Shown: in pieces, positions 18,408 to 26,319 of the stretch | Position numbering within the stretch: the first letter of the stretch is position 1 | Layout of the letters: every line of letters starts with the position of its first letter | Source: Paragemmobacter amnigenus | Lineage (GTDB): Bacteria; Pseudomonadota; Alphaproteobacteria; Rhodobacterales; Rhodobacteraceae | Assembly: GCF_009908265.2 (NCBI RefSeq) | Contig: NZ_JAAATX020000002.1 | Coordinates: forward strand, 62,001-126,000 | Direction: 5' to 3' | DNA: 64,000 bases | Translations under genes and position numbers: made by a program | The notes under the pieces: model-generated | What the model was told of the DNA's origin: nothing | Database searches by the model: none | Seen by the model: only the letters and a program-made list of their open reading frames with translations

Positions 18408-19452
18408 GTCAGACCTTTCCGAAGAGGGCGCACCCACCCTGACCGTCACCATCGGGGAAAACCCGCCCGACCGTCTGGATAAGGCCTTGGCGCGCGAGGT
18501 GCCAGAGGAAGTCGCACTTTCGCGCTCGCGCCTGATGAAGATGATCGCCGAAGGCGATGTGCTGAAGGACGGCGCGCCCGTCACCGACCCCAAGGCAAAG
18601 GTGGCGGAGGGCGAGGAATACACCCTCCAGCTCGCTCCGGCCGAGGAATACCACGCCCGCCCCGAAGCCATCCCCTTGACCATCCTGTACGAAGACGCCG
18701 ACCTGATCGTCATCGACAAGCCCGCCGGCATGGTCGTCCACCCCGCGCCCGGCACGCCGTCGGGCACGCTGGTCAACGCCCTTTTGCACCATTGCGGCGA
18801 CACGCTGTCGGGCATCGGCGGCGAAAAGCGTCCGGGCATCGTGCACCGCATCGACAAGGACACGACCGGCCTTCTGGTCGTGGCGAAATCCGACCGCGCG
18901 CATCACGGGCTGGCAAAGCAGTTCGAACAGCACAGCGTCAATCGCCATTACATCGCCCTGGTCCACGGCAGGCCCGATGCCGCCGATCCCCGCCTGCGCG
19001 GGACCAAGGGCGTGACCTTCGAATCCGGCGGCATCGTCCGCATCGCCACAGGCCTTGCCCGCCACAAGACCGACCGCCAGCGGCAGGCCGTGGTCTGGGA
19101 CGGCGCGGGCCGCCATGCCGTCACCCGCGCGCGGGTCGTGGAAAGCTACGGCGACGCCGCCGCACTGGTGGATTGCTGGCTCGAGACGGGGCGCACCCAC
19201 CAGATCCGCGTCCACATGGCCCATGCGGGCCACGGCCTGCTGGGGGACCAGACCTATGGCGGCCGCCGCCGCCTGTCCCCGAAACTCGTGGGCGACCGTG
19301 CCGCCGCGATGGGCAACGGCTTTCCCCGTCAGGCCCTGCACGCCGCCACGCTGGGCTTCGTCCACCCCGTCACGGGCGAGGAGATGGAGTTCGAAAGCCC
19401 CCTTCCGCCCGACATGGAAGAGCTGGTCAACGCCCTGCACGGACAGGCCTGA
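18406..19452 (+). CDS. RluD-family 23S rRNA pseudouridine synthase
   Basis: A 348-residue RluA/RluD-family enzyme converting uridines of large-subunit rRNA to pseudouridine. An N-terminal S4 RNA-binding domain (RLDKALAREVP to about residue 75) precedes the catalytic domain with D150 in HRIDKDTTGLLV and the RTHQIRVHMAHAGH block. The ATG at 18406 has AGGAG eight bases upstream; GTG at 18397 is an alternative without a ribosome site. Divergent from, and overlapping the start of, the small membrane-protein gene. The three helix-1944/1958/1962 positions of RluD are the most likely targets but this is inferred from family only. Confidence 0.9.
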   Translation: MSDLSEEGAPTLTVTIGENPPDRLDKALAREVPEEVALSRSRLMKMIAEGDVLKDGAPVTDPKAKVAEGEEYTLQLAPAEEYHARPEAIPLTILYEDADLIVIDKPAGMVVHPAPGTPSGTLVNALLHHCGDTLSGIGGEKRPGIVHRIDKDTTGLLVVAKSDRAHHGLAKQFEQHSVNRHYIALVHGRPDAADPRLRGTKGVTFESGGIVRIATGLARHKTDRQRQAVVWDGAGRHAVTRARVVESYGDAAALVDCWLETGRTHQIRVHMAHAGHGLLGDQTYGGRRRLSPKLVGDRAAAMGNGFPRQALHAATLGFVHPVTGEEMEFESPLPPDMEELVNALHGQA

Positions 19453-19552
19453 ACTGCTGAAACATTGGCTGACATGTGCGTGACCGCACCGAAGCGGGCC
19501 TTTAACGCTAACGGAACCTTTCCCATCTACCGTGAAATAGGAAGGACGGCCC

Positions 19553-19580
19553 CTTGATCCGCAGGGGGCATTTTCCTAAC
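19553..19580 (+). promoter_or_regulatory. Possible heat-shock promoter before rpoH
   Basis: CTTG (19553-19556), 18 bases, then CCTAAC (19575-19580) resembles the alphaproteobacterial heat-shock promoter pattern CTTG-N17/18-CYTATNT with mismatches in the -10. Autoregulation of rpoH would make sense. Weak evidence. Confidence 0.3.
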
Positions 19581-19635
19581 GTCGCAAATCCTCCGGGGCT
19601 TCAGGAAAGACCGGGGGAAGAACAGGGGGCACGAC

Positions 19636-20532
19636 ATGAGCACCTACCAAAACCTTCCCGCACCCAGCCCCGAGCAGGGGCTGAACCGCTATCTTCAGGA
19701 AATCCGCAAATTTCCGCTGCTGGAACCTGAACAGGAATACATGCTGGCCAAGCGCTGGGTCGACCATCAGGATGCTGGCGCCGCGCACCAGCTCGTCACC
19801 TCGCACCTGCGCCTCGCGGCCAAGATCGCGATGGGATATCGCGGCTACGGCTTGCCTCAAGCAGAAGTGATCTCCGAGGCGAATGTGGGCCTGATGCAGG
19901 CCGTCAAGCGCTTTGACCCCGAAAAGGGTTTCCGCCTTGCGACCTATGCCATGTGGTGGATCCGCGCCTCGATCCAGGAATACATCCTGCGGTCGTGGAG
20001 CCTTGTGAAACTCGGGACCACCTCGGCGCAGAAAAAGCTGTTCTTCAACCTTCGCAAGGCCAAGGCCAAGGTCGGCGCGCTGGAAGACGGCGACCTGCGG
20101 CCCGAGAATGTCGCCCAGATCGCCAAGGACCTGTCCGTCAGCGAGGACGAGGTGATCGAGATGAACCGCCGTCTGGCCGGTTCCGACGCCTCGCTCAACG
20201 CCACCGTCGGGTCCGACGGCGAAGGCGCGACGCAATGGCAGGACTGGCTGGAGGACGAGGACAGCGATCAGGCCGGCGCCTATGAGGAACGCGACGAACT
20301 CGACGCCCGCCGCGCGCTGCTGGCACAGGCGATCTCGGTCCTCAACGACCGCGAGAAGGACATTCTGATGCAGCGCCGTCTGGCCGAAACGCCCGTAACG
20401 CTGGAGGAACTGTCGGAAAGCTACGGCGTCAGCCGCGAACGCATCCGCCAGATCGAGGTGCGCGCCTTCGAAAAGCTGCAGGCGCGGATGCGCGAACTGG
20501 CCCGCGGCAAGGGCATGGCGATCCCCGCCTGA
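19636..20532 (+). CDS. rpoH: Heat-shock sigma factor RpoH
   Basis: A 298-residue sigma-32-class factor directing RNA polymerase to heat-shock promoters. Region 2 ([33 protein letters not shown]) is near identical in style to alphaproteobacterial RpoH; the RpoH box QKKLFFNLR used by DnaK/FtsH control is present at about residue 131. Region 4 ends with the helix-turn-helix [17 protein letters not shown]. The nearby hflKC genes encode regulators of FtsH, which in other bacteria degrades RpoH, but they are 18 kb away. It is preceded by a 183-base leader and transcribed alone. Confidence 0.95.
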   Translation: MSTYQNLPAPSPEQGLNRYLQEIRKFPLLEPEQEYMLAKRWVDHQDAGAAHQLVTSHLRLAAKIAMGYRGYGLPQAEVISEANVGLMQAVKRFDPEKGFRLATYAMWWIRASIQEYILRSWSLVKLGTTSAQKKLFFNLRKAKAKVGALEDGDLRPENVAQIAKDLSVSEDEVIEMNRRLAGSDASLNATVGSDGEGATQWQDWLEDEDSDQAGAYEERDELDARRALLAQAISVLNDREKDILMQRRLAETPVTLEELSESYGVSRERIRQIEVRAFEKLQARMRELARGKGMAIPA

Positions 20533-20544
20533 CACCGCGCGCCG

Positions 20545-20559
20545 TTAACGGAACCTTAA
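20545..20559 (+). promoter_or_regulatory. CtrA-type box before the phospholipid operon
   Basis: TTAA-CGGAACC-TTAA is a perfect match to the alphaproteobacterial CtrA consensus TTAA-N7-TTAA. It lies 108 bases upstream of psd. The 12-mer TAACGGAACCTT inside it recurs at 19509-19520, upstream of rpoH, where the outer half-sites are degenerate. Confidence 0.55.
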
Positions 20560-20666
20560 TCCTGCGGGGGGCGATCCCCTCGATCCCCGCAGGATCCGCG
20601 ACCGGCTCTGCACGGTTGCGCGGGCAGGGCGGGAAGGATAGACGGCAGCAAAGCCGGAGGCCGCCG

Positions 20667-21359
20667 ATGACCATGCTCGAAACCTTCATCAAACCCATGC
20701 ACCGCGAGGGCATCCCCTTCGTCGCGGCCTTTGCCGCCGTGACGCTCGTGCTGTTCTGGCTGTGGGAACCGCTGGGCTGGGTCGGCACCGGCCTGACCGT
20801 CTGGTGCTATTACTTCTTCCGCGACCCGCGCCGCGCCGTGCCGGAAAACGCGGGCCTCATGGTCAGCCCCGCCGACGGCGTGGTTTCGCTGATCGAACGC
20901 GCCGTTCCTCCGCCCGAACTTGGCATGGGCCCCGAGGCGATGATGCGCGTCTCGGTTTTCATGAACGTCTTCAACTGCCACGTGAACCGCGCCCCCATCG
21001 CGGGCCGCATCTCGGCCATCAGCTACCGCCCCGGCAAATTCCTGAACGCCGCGCTGGACAAGGCGTCGGTGGACAACGAACGCAACTCGCTGCGCATCGA
21101 CATGGCCGACGGCCGGTCCATCGCCGTGGTGCAGATCGCGGGCCTTGTCGCCCGCCGCATCGTCTGTTTCGCCAAGCCGGGGCAGGACATCCGCACCGGC
21201 GAACGCTTCGGCCTGATCCGCTTCGGTTCACGTCTGGATATATATCTTCCCGAAGGCGTGCAGCCGCAGGTTGCATTGGGCCAGACCTGTGTGGCAGGAG
21301 AGACCGTGATCGCGCTGGTCGGACAGGACATGCCCCAGCGCCTTGCCCGGATGGAGTGA
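20667..21359 (+). CDS. psd: Phosphatidylserine decarboxylase
   Basis: A 230-residue proenzyme that decarboxylates phosphatidylserine to phosphatidylethanolamine. It is the short, Psd-A-like form: a membrane segment at about residues 17-45, the block YYFFRDPRR, and the self-cleavage site G187-S188 within [12 protein letters not shown], where the Ser becomes the pyruvoyl group. The start at 20667 has GGAGG six bases upstream. Three bases separate it from pssA, and pmtA follows, so one operon encodes the route from CDP-diacylglycerol to phosphatidylcholine. Confidence 0.94.
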   Translation: MTMLETFIKPMHREGIPFVAAFAAVTLVLFWLWEPLGWVGTGLTVWCYYFFRDPRRAVPENAGLMVSPADGVVSLIERAVPPPELGMGPEAMMRVSVFMNVFNCHVNRAPIAGRISAISYRPGKFLNAALDKASVDNERNSLRIDMADGRSIAVVQIAGLVARRIVCFAKPGQDIRTGERFGLIRFGSRLDIYLPEGVQPQVALGQTCVAGETVIALVGQDMPQRLARME

Positions 21360-21362
21360 TCC

Positions 21363-22130
21363 ATGCCCACCGAGGAGCCCGCCCGCCCGCGCCGCAAGTT
21401 GCACATCCTGCAACTGCTGCCCAATCTCGTCTCGATCCTCGGCCTCTGCTCCGGTCTGACCGCGATCCGTTTCGCCGTGGAAGGCCGCTTCGTCACCGCC
21501 ATCGCGCTGATCGGCCTTGCCGCGGCGCTCGATGCGCTGGACGGCCGCCTTGCGCGGATGTTGAAATCCGAAAGCGCGATCGGCGCGGAACTCGACAGCC
21601 TTGGCGATTTCGTGAATTTCGGCGTGGTGCCCGGGCTGGTCCTCTATCTCTGGGCGCTGAAGGGCGAGGCCTCGCTGGGCTGGATCGCCGTGCTGATCTA
21701 CGCCATCTGCTGCATGCTGCGCCTTGCCCGCTTCAACGTCGGCAACAAGCGGACCGACGGGGCGGAACCTGCGGAACGCACCTCCTTCATCGGCGTTCCC
21801 TCCCCGGCCGGGGCGATGCTGGTGCTGGCACCGATGTATCTGGCCTTCTGTTTCCCGGGTGACTTGCGCCTTCCGGTGGCGGCGGTCGCGCTGTGGATGG
21901 TGGCGATGGGTGCGCTGATGATCAGCCGCATCCGTACGCCCTCGCTCAAGCGCGTCACGATCTATGCCGAGGATGCGCGCTACATCCTCGTCGGTGTCGC
22001 GGCGGTCGTCGCGGCACTGCTGACCTACCCGTGGGTCACGCTTCTGGCGCTGGCCTGCATCTACCTTGCTGCAATCCTTTTCCTCGCGCGACACGATCTG
22101 CTCGCTCCGTTCAAACCGAAAGGCCCCTGA
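21363..22130 (+). CDS. pssA: CDP-diacylglycerol--serine O-phosphatidyltransferase
   Basis: A 255-residue integral membrane enzyme making phosphatidylserine from CDP-diacylglycerol and serine. The CDP-alcohol phosphotransferase motif is complete: D57-x2-D60-G61-x2-A64-R65-x8-G74-x3-D78-x3-D82. About six to eight hydrophobic segments follow. It supplies the substrate of Psd encoded just upstream. The stop overlaps the pmtA start (TGATG), so methyltransferase synthesis is coupled to it. Confidence 0.94.
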   Translation: MPTEEPARPRRKLHILQLLPNLVSILGLCSGLTAIRFAVEGRFVTAIALIGLAAALDALDGRLARMLKSESAIGAELDSLGDFVNFGVVPGLVLYLWALKGEASLGWIAVLIYAICCMLRLARFNVGNKRTDGAEPAERTSFIGVPSPAGAMLVLAPMYLAFCFPGDLRLPVAAVALWMVAMGALMISRIRTPSLKRVTIYAEDARYILVGVAAVVAALLTYPWVTLLALACIYLAAILFLARHDLLAPFKPKGP

Positions 22131-22753
22131 TGGATATCCAAGCTGTCCGCCGCTCCTACGCCCGCTGGGCGCCGATTTACGATCTGACCTTCGGTCGGAT
22201 CACCGGACAGGGACGCAAGCGGGCAGTCAGTGTCCTGAACGCGCTGGGCGGTCGGGTGCTGGAGGTGGGCGTGGGCACGGGCCTTGCCCTTCCGGCCTAT
22301 CGCCCCGGGGTCGAGGTGACGGGGATCGACGCCAGCGCCGAGATGCTGGAAAAGGCACGCGAGAAGGTGGCCGAACTGGGCCTGACCCATGTCAGGGCCC
22401 TGCGCGAGATGGATGCGCGCAAGCTCGATTTCCCCGATGGCAGCTTCGACCACATCGCCGCCATGCACATCATGTCGGTCGTACCGGAACCTGAACGCGT
22501 GATGGCCGAAATGGCCCGCGTCCTGCGCCCCGGCGGGACGATCCTGATCGTCAACCACTTCGCCCGCGAACCGCATGAAAACGGCTGGCTTCCGTGGTTC
22601 GAACGCAAGCTTGCACCGCTGGCGAACCTCTTGGGCTGGCACAGCGATTTCGACCGCGCGCGGGTGCTGTCCACCCCCGGCCTGACGCTGATTGAAGAGG
22701 CGCATCTGCCACCCCTTGGCATGATGACCTTTCTTCGCCTTCGCAAGGACTGA
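22130..22753 (+). CDS. pmtA: Phosphatidylethanolamine N-methyltransferase (PmtA type)
   Basis: A 207-residue class I SAM methyltransferase. The SAM-binding motif is VLEVGVGTG at 43-51, followed by VTGIDASAEMLEKA and VMAEMARVLRPGG. Size and N-terminus (YARWAPIYDLTFGRI) match the Rhodobacter-type PmtA that methylates phosphatidylethanolamine three times to phosphatidylcholine. Placement in the same operon as pssA and psd strongly supports that role; a ubiquinone-type methyltransferase would be the alternative. No membrane segment, consistent with a peripheral enzyme. Confidence 0.85.
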   Translation: MDIQAVRRSYARWAPIYDLTFGRITGQGRKRAVSVLNALGGRVLEVGVGTGLALPAYRPGVEVTGIDASAEMLEKAREKVAELGLTHVRALREMDARKLDFPDGSFDHIAAMHIMSVVPEPERVMAEMARVLRPGGTILIVNHFAREPHENGWLPWFERKLAPLANLLGWHSDFDRARVLSTPGLTLIEEAHLPPLGMMTFLRLRKD

Positions 22754-22824
22754 CCTTCCGCACCCTTGCAGCCGTTAGCGCCAACGCCTAGCCTGCGCCG
22801 CGTCACCGCAAGGGAGGAAGACAG

Positions 22825-23808
22825 ATGAAACCCGTCCGCTGGGGCGTGCTTGGCAATGCCAAATTCGCCCGTGACCACATGGCCCCCGCCATCCACATGG
22901 CCGAGAATGCCGAACTCGTCGCGCTGGGCACGTCGTCCCCCGGCAAGGCCGAGGGATGGGATTTCTGCCCCGGCCTCAAGCAGGTCTCCTATGACGACCT
23001 GCTGGCCGATCCCACCATCGACGCGGTCTACATCCCGCTTCCGAACCACATCCATGTGGAATGGACGCTCAAGGTGCTGGCGGCGGGCAAGCATGTGCTG
23101 ACCGAAAAGCCCATTTCCATGCGCGCCGAAGAGATCGACACGATCATCGCCGCGCGTGACAAGTCGGGGCTTCTGGCGGCCGAGGCCTATATGATCGTCC
23201 ACCACCCGCAATGGATCCGCGCCCGCGAACTGGTGCAGGGCGGGGCCATCGGTACGCTGCGCCACATCGACGCCTTCTTCAGCTACAATAACGCCGAGGA
23301 AACGCAGAACATCCGCAACCGCCCCGAAACCGGTGGCGGCGGCATCCGTGACATCGGGGTCTATACCTATGGCTCTGCCCGCTTCGTTTCGGGGGCCGAG
23401 GCAACGGACCTGTCCTGCCGCCTGATCCGTGAAAACGGCGTGGATGTCTGGGCCGAGGTGGACGCGATCATGGAAGGCCCGCTCGGCCGCGCGACCTATA
23501 CCGCCATGACCTCCATGCGCCTGCAGAACCGGCAGGAAGTGACCTTCCACGGTGACAAGGGTCTGCTCAAGGTCGCCAACGGCCCCTTCAACGCCAACCT
23601 CTTCGCCGAGGCGCGGATCGAGCTGCACAACGGCCAAACCGTCACCTCGGAACGCTGGCCAGCCGCCAACCACTACAAGCTGCAGGTGGAAAACTTCAGC
23701 CGCTCCATCCGCACCGGTGCCGCCTATCCCTGCCCTCTGGAATTCACCCGCGGCACGCAGGTGATGATCGACCGCGCCTTCGAGACCGCGCGCGAGATCA
23801 GCTGGTAA
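22825..23808 (+). CDS. Gfo/Idh/MocA-family oxidoreductase
   Basis: A 327-residue NAD(P)-dependent dehydrogenase of the glucose-fructose oxidoreductase/inositol dehydrogenase family. Rossmann start WGVLGNAKFARDHM, then ALGTSSPGKAEGW, the EKP motif (VLTEKPISMRAEE) and the substrate-domain block GGGGIRDIGVYTYGSARF. Substrate probably a sugar or polyol; unknown. GGGAGG precedes the ATG with normal spacing. Monocistronic with a strong terminator. Confidence 0.88.
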   Translation: MKPVRWGVLGNAKFARDHMAPAIHMAENAELVALGTSSPGKAEGWDFCPGLKQVSYDDLLADPTIDAVYIPLPNHIHVEWTLKVLAAGKHVLTEKPISMRAEEIDTIIAARDKSGLLAAEAYMIVHHPQWIRARELVQGGAIGTLRHIDAFFSYNNAEETQNIRNRPETGGGGIRDIGVYTYGSARFVSGAEATDLSCRLIRENGVDVWAEVDAIMEGPLGRATYTAMTSMRLQNRQEVTFHGDKGLLKVANGPFNANLFAEARIELHNGQTVTSERWPAANHYKLQVENFSRSIRTGAAYPCPLEFTRGTQVMIDRAFETAREISW

Positions 23809-23817
23809 GCCCCCCAT

Positions 23818-23861
23818 GTCTGCCCTGCCCGCAGGGGCGGGGCAGACTTTCGCGATTTTTT
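23818..23861 (+). terminator. Intrinsic terminator after the oxidoreductase gene
   Basis: GTCTGCCCTGCCC pairs with GGGCGGGGCAGAC (13 pairs, one G-U), with a short loop, followed by a T-rich tail containing TTTTTT. Confidence 0.85.
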
Positions 23862-23961
23862 GCATTCATTAGGATAAATCGCACCAAAGCTGCCTCAGAT
23901 CAAAGCGACTCGGGCCGTCTTTCGATAGGCGGGACATACCCCGTCAACAGGAGGCGGAGCC

Positions 23962-24330
23962 ATGAAAACCCGTCGCAACATGATCCTTGTGGCCGCTGAA
24001 AAGGACCTTCGACTGCTGGTCTCGGAAGGCGAAGGCAAAGGCGTGACCGAGATGCGCCACGTCCGCGCCGCCGATCTGGCCCGCAGCAGCGCCGATCCCG
24101 GCCGCATCTCCCGCTTTGCCAAGGGCATCGCCGACTATGCCGAGTCGGAATGGCGCAAGGGCGGCTATGACCGCCTGACGCTGGTCGCCGGAACGGCGAT
24201 GCTGCGCGACTTGCGGCAGGAACTGCCCGACCGCCTGCGCGACCGCATCTCGGCCGTGCTGGACCGCGACCTGATCGACCGGCCGGTCCGCGATATCGCG
24301 GGCCAGCTTCGGGAAATCCACGCGATCTGA
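23962..24330 (+). CDS. Host attachment-family protein (baeRF10-like)
   Basis: A 122-residue protein resembling the host-attachment protein family (PF10116), in which the fold is related to eRF1 domain 1. Recognisable parts are MILVAAEKDLRLLVSEGEG, LTLVAGTAMLRDLRQELPDRL and VLDRDLIDRPVRDIAGQL. It is shorter than many family members (about 140-150 residues). The name comes from an Agrobacterium attachment phenotype; biochemical function is unknown. GGAGG lies before the ATG. Convergent with pepF, eight bases apart. Confidence 0.7.
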   Translation: MKTRRNMILVAAEKDLRLLVSEGEGKGVTEMRHVRAADLARSSADPGRISRFAKGIADYAESEWRKGGYDRLTLVAGTAMLRDLRQELPDRLRDRISAVLDRDLIDRPVRDIAGQLREIHAI

Positions 24331-24337
24331 CGGGGCC

Positions 24338-26164
24338 TCAGCCCTCCATCGCCTCCAGCTCGTCGATGAAGCCCGCGATCATCGACAGGCCCTTGTCCCA
24401 GAACTTCGGGTCACTGGCATCCAGACCGAAGGGTGCCAGCAACTCCTTGTGGTGCTTGGATCCGCCCGCCTTGAGCATGTCGAAATACTTGGTCTGGAAA
24501 TCGGGCAGCCCGTCCGCATAGGCCGCGTAAAGCGCGTTCACCAGCCCGTCGCCAAAGGCATAGGCATAGACGTAGAAGGGCGAATGGACGAAATGGGGGA
24601 TATAGGCCCAGAACGTCTCGTACCCGTCCATGAAGTCGAAGGCATCGCCAAGGCTTTGCGCCTGTACCGACATCCACAGCGCGTTGATGTCGTCTGGCGT
24701 GAGTTCGCCTTCACGACGCGCGGCGTGCAGTTTGCATTCGAAATCGTAGAAGGCGATCTGGCGCACGACCGTGTTGATCATGTCCTCGACCTTGCCCGCC
24801 AGCAGCGTCTTGCGTTCCGCCGGGGTTTTCGCCGCATCCAGCAGCTTGCGGAAGGTCAGCATCTCGCCAAAGACCGATGCCGTCTCGGCCAGCGTCAGGG
24901 GGGTAGAGGACAGAAGTTCCCCCTGACCCGCCGCCAGAACCTGATGCACGCCATGGCCCAGCTCATGCGCCAGCGTCATCACGTCGCGCGGTTTGCCAAG
25001 GTAGTTCAGCATCACATAGGGATGCACCACCGTCACCGTCGGGTGGGCAAAGGCACCGGGCGCCTTGCCGGGTTTCACGCCCGCGTCGATCCAGCCTTTC
25101 TCGAAGAAGGGCTTGGCCAGATCCGCCATCTTGGGATCGAAGGCGCCATAGGCATCCAGCACGGTCCTGGTCGCTGTGTCCCAGTCCACGGTCTTCGGCG
25201 TCTCGATCGGCAGGGGGGCGTTGCGGTCCCAGACCTGCAGCTTTTCCAGCCCCATCCACTTGGCCTTCAGCCGGTAATAGCGGTGCGACAGCTTCGGATA
25301 GGCGGCGACGACGGCATTCCTCAGCGCCTCGACCACCTCGGGTTCCACATGGTTGGACAGGTGGCGGCCGGTCTGCGGCGTGGGCATCTTGCGCCAGCGG
25401 TCCTCGACCTCCTTCTCTTTGGCCAAGGTGTTGTGGATGCGGGCAAAAAGCTTGATGTTGCGGTCGAAAACCTCGGCCAGCGACCGCGCCGCCGCCTCGC
25501 GCTTGGTACGGTCGGTGTCGGTCAAGAGGTTCAGCGTGGCCTCGAGGTTCAGCTCCTCTTCCTCGCCCGCGACCTTGAACATCAGGCCCGCCATCGTCTC
25601 GTCGAACAGCTTGTTCCACGCGCTGGCCCCCACGACCGAATTGTCGTGCAGGAACCGCTCCAGCTCGTCCGACAGCTGGTGCGGGCGCATGGCGCGCATC
25701 CGGTCGAAGACGGGCTTGTAGCGGGCAAGGTCGGCATTGGCGGCCAACAGACCGGCCAGATGATCCTCTTCCAGCCGGTTGAATTCGAGGCTGAAGAAGA
25801 CCAGCGGCGTGGTGAAGGTGGTGATGCGGTCCTGCGCATCGGCCATGAACTTTGCCCGCTCGCTGTCCATGGTGTTCTGATAGTAGCGCAGTCCAGCAAA
25901 GGACATGATGCGCCCCGCGATCACGTCGATCTCCTCGTACCGCTTGACGCAGGTCAGCATCCCGGCCGCGTCCAGCGAGGCCAGCTTGCCCTCGTAATCG
26001 GCGGCGAAATCCGCACAGGCCTTTTCCAGCCAGCCCATGTCGCGCGTGAATTCCGGCGCGTCCGTCGCGGGATAAAGGTCGGTCAGATCCCAATCCGGCA
26101 GCTTGCCGAGGCCACCGCCCGTTGCGTTGGCGTCAAAGACGGGGCGGGGCAGGGGAAGCGTCAT
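24338..26164 (-). CDS. pepF: M3-family oligoendopeptidase F
   Basis: A 608-residue cytosolic zinc metallopeptidase that trims short peptides. The zinc site is ALAHELGHGVHQ (HExxH), with the third ligand in the downstream ETASVFGEML helix. The length is the family norm. The frame stays open about 220 codons further upstream, but that extension has no family resemblance, crosses a dispersed repeat and enters the ligase gene; the ATG at 26164 has GAGG six bases upstream and is taken as the start. Confidence 0.92.
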   Translation of the reverse strand: MTLPLPRPVFDANATGGGLGKLPDWDLTDLYPATDAPEFTRDMGWLEKACADFAADYEGKLASLDAAGMLTCVKRYEEIDVIAGRIMSFAGLRYYQNTMDSERAKFMADAQDRITTFTTPLVFFSLEFNRLEEDHLAGLLAANADLARYKPVFDRMRAMRPHQLSDELERFLHDNSVVGASAWNKLFDETMAGLMFKVAGEEEELNLEATLNLLTDTDRTKREAAARSLAEVFDRNIKLFARIHNTLAKEKEVEDRWRKMPTPQTGRHLSNHVEPEVVEALRNAVVAAYPKLSHRYYRLKAKWMGLEKLQVWDRNAPLPIETPKTVDWDTATRTVLDAYGAFDPKMADLAKPFFEKGWIDAGVKPGKAPGAFAHPTVTVVHPYVMLNYLGKPRDVMTLAHELGHGVHQVLAAGQGELLSSTPLTLAETASVFGEMLTFRKLLDAAKTPAERKTLLAGKVEDMINTVVRQIAFYDFECKLHAARREGELTPDDINALWMSVQAQSLGDAFDFMDGYETFWAYIPHFVHSPFYVYAYAFGDGLVNALYAAYADGLPDFQTKYFDMLKAGGSKHHKELLAPFGLDASDPKFWDKGLSMIAGFIDELEAMEG

Positions 26165-26256
26165 GGGAAACCTCATCGCGTTTGCTTGAAAAGCATCTAG
26201 GGCGGGGGCAGCGGCAGGCGCAAGGGAAGCGAGGTCAATTCGGCGCAATCGCGGCC

Positions 26257-26309
26257 TCATTTTCCGTTCCCAAATATCCCACGGGGGTGCGGGGGTGTGA
26301 AACCCCCGC
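26257..26309 (-). repeat. Dispersed hairpin-TATT repeat, copy 2
   Basis: On the minus strand GCGGGGGT-TTCAC-ACCCCCGC, then ACCCCCGTGGGATATTTGGG and an A-rich tail ending AATGAG. The first 35 bases differ from copy 3 (41402-41453) at only two positions. It lies just downstream of the ligase gene, 92 bases before pepF, and probably ends the upstream transcript. Confidence 0.8.
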
Positions 26310-26319
26310 GTCCGACGGG

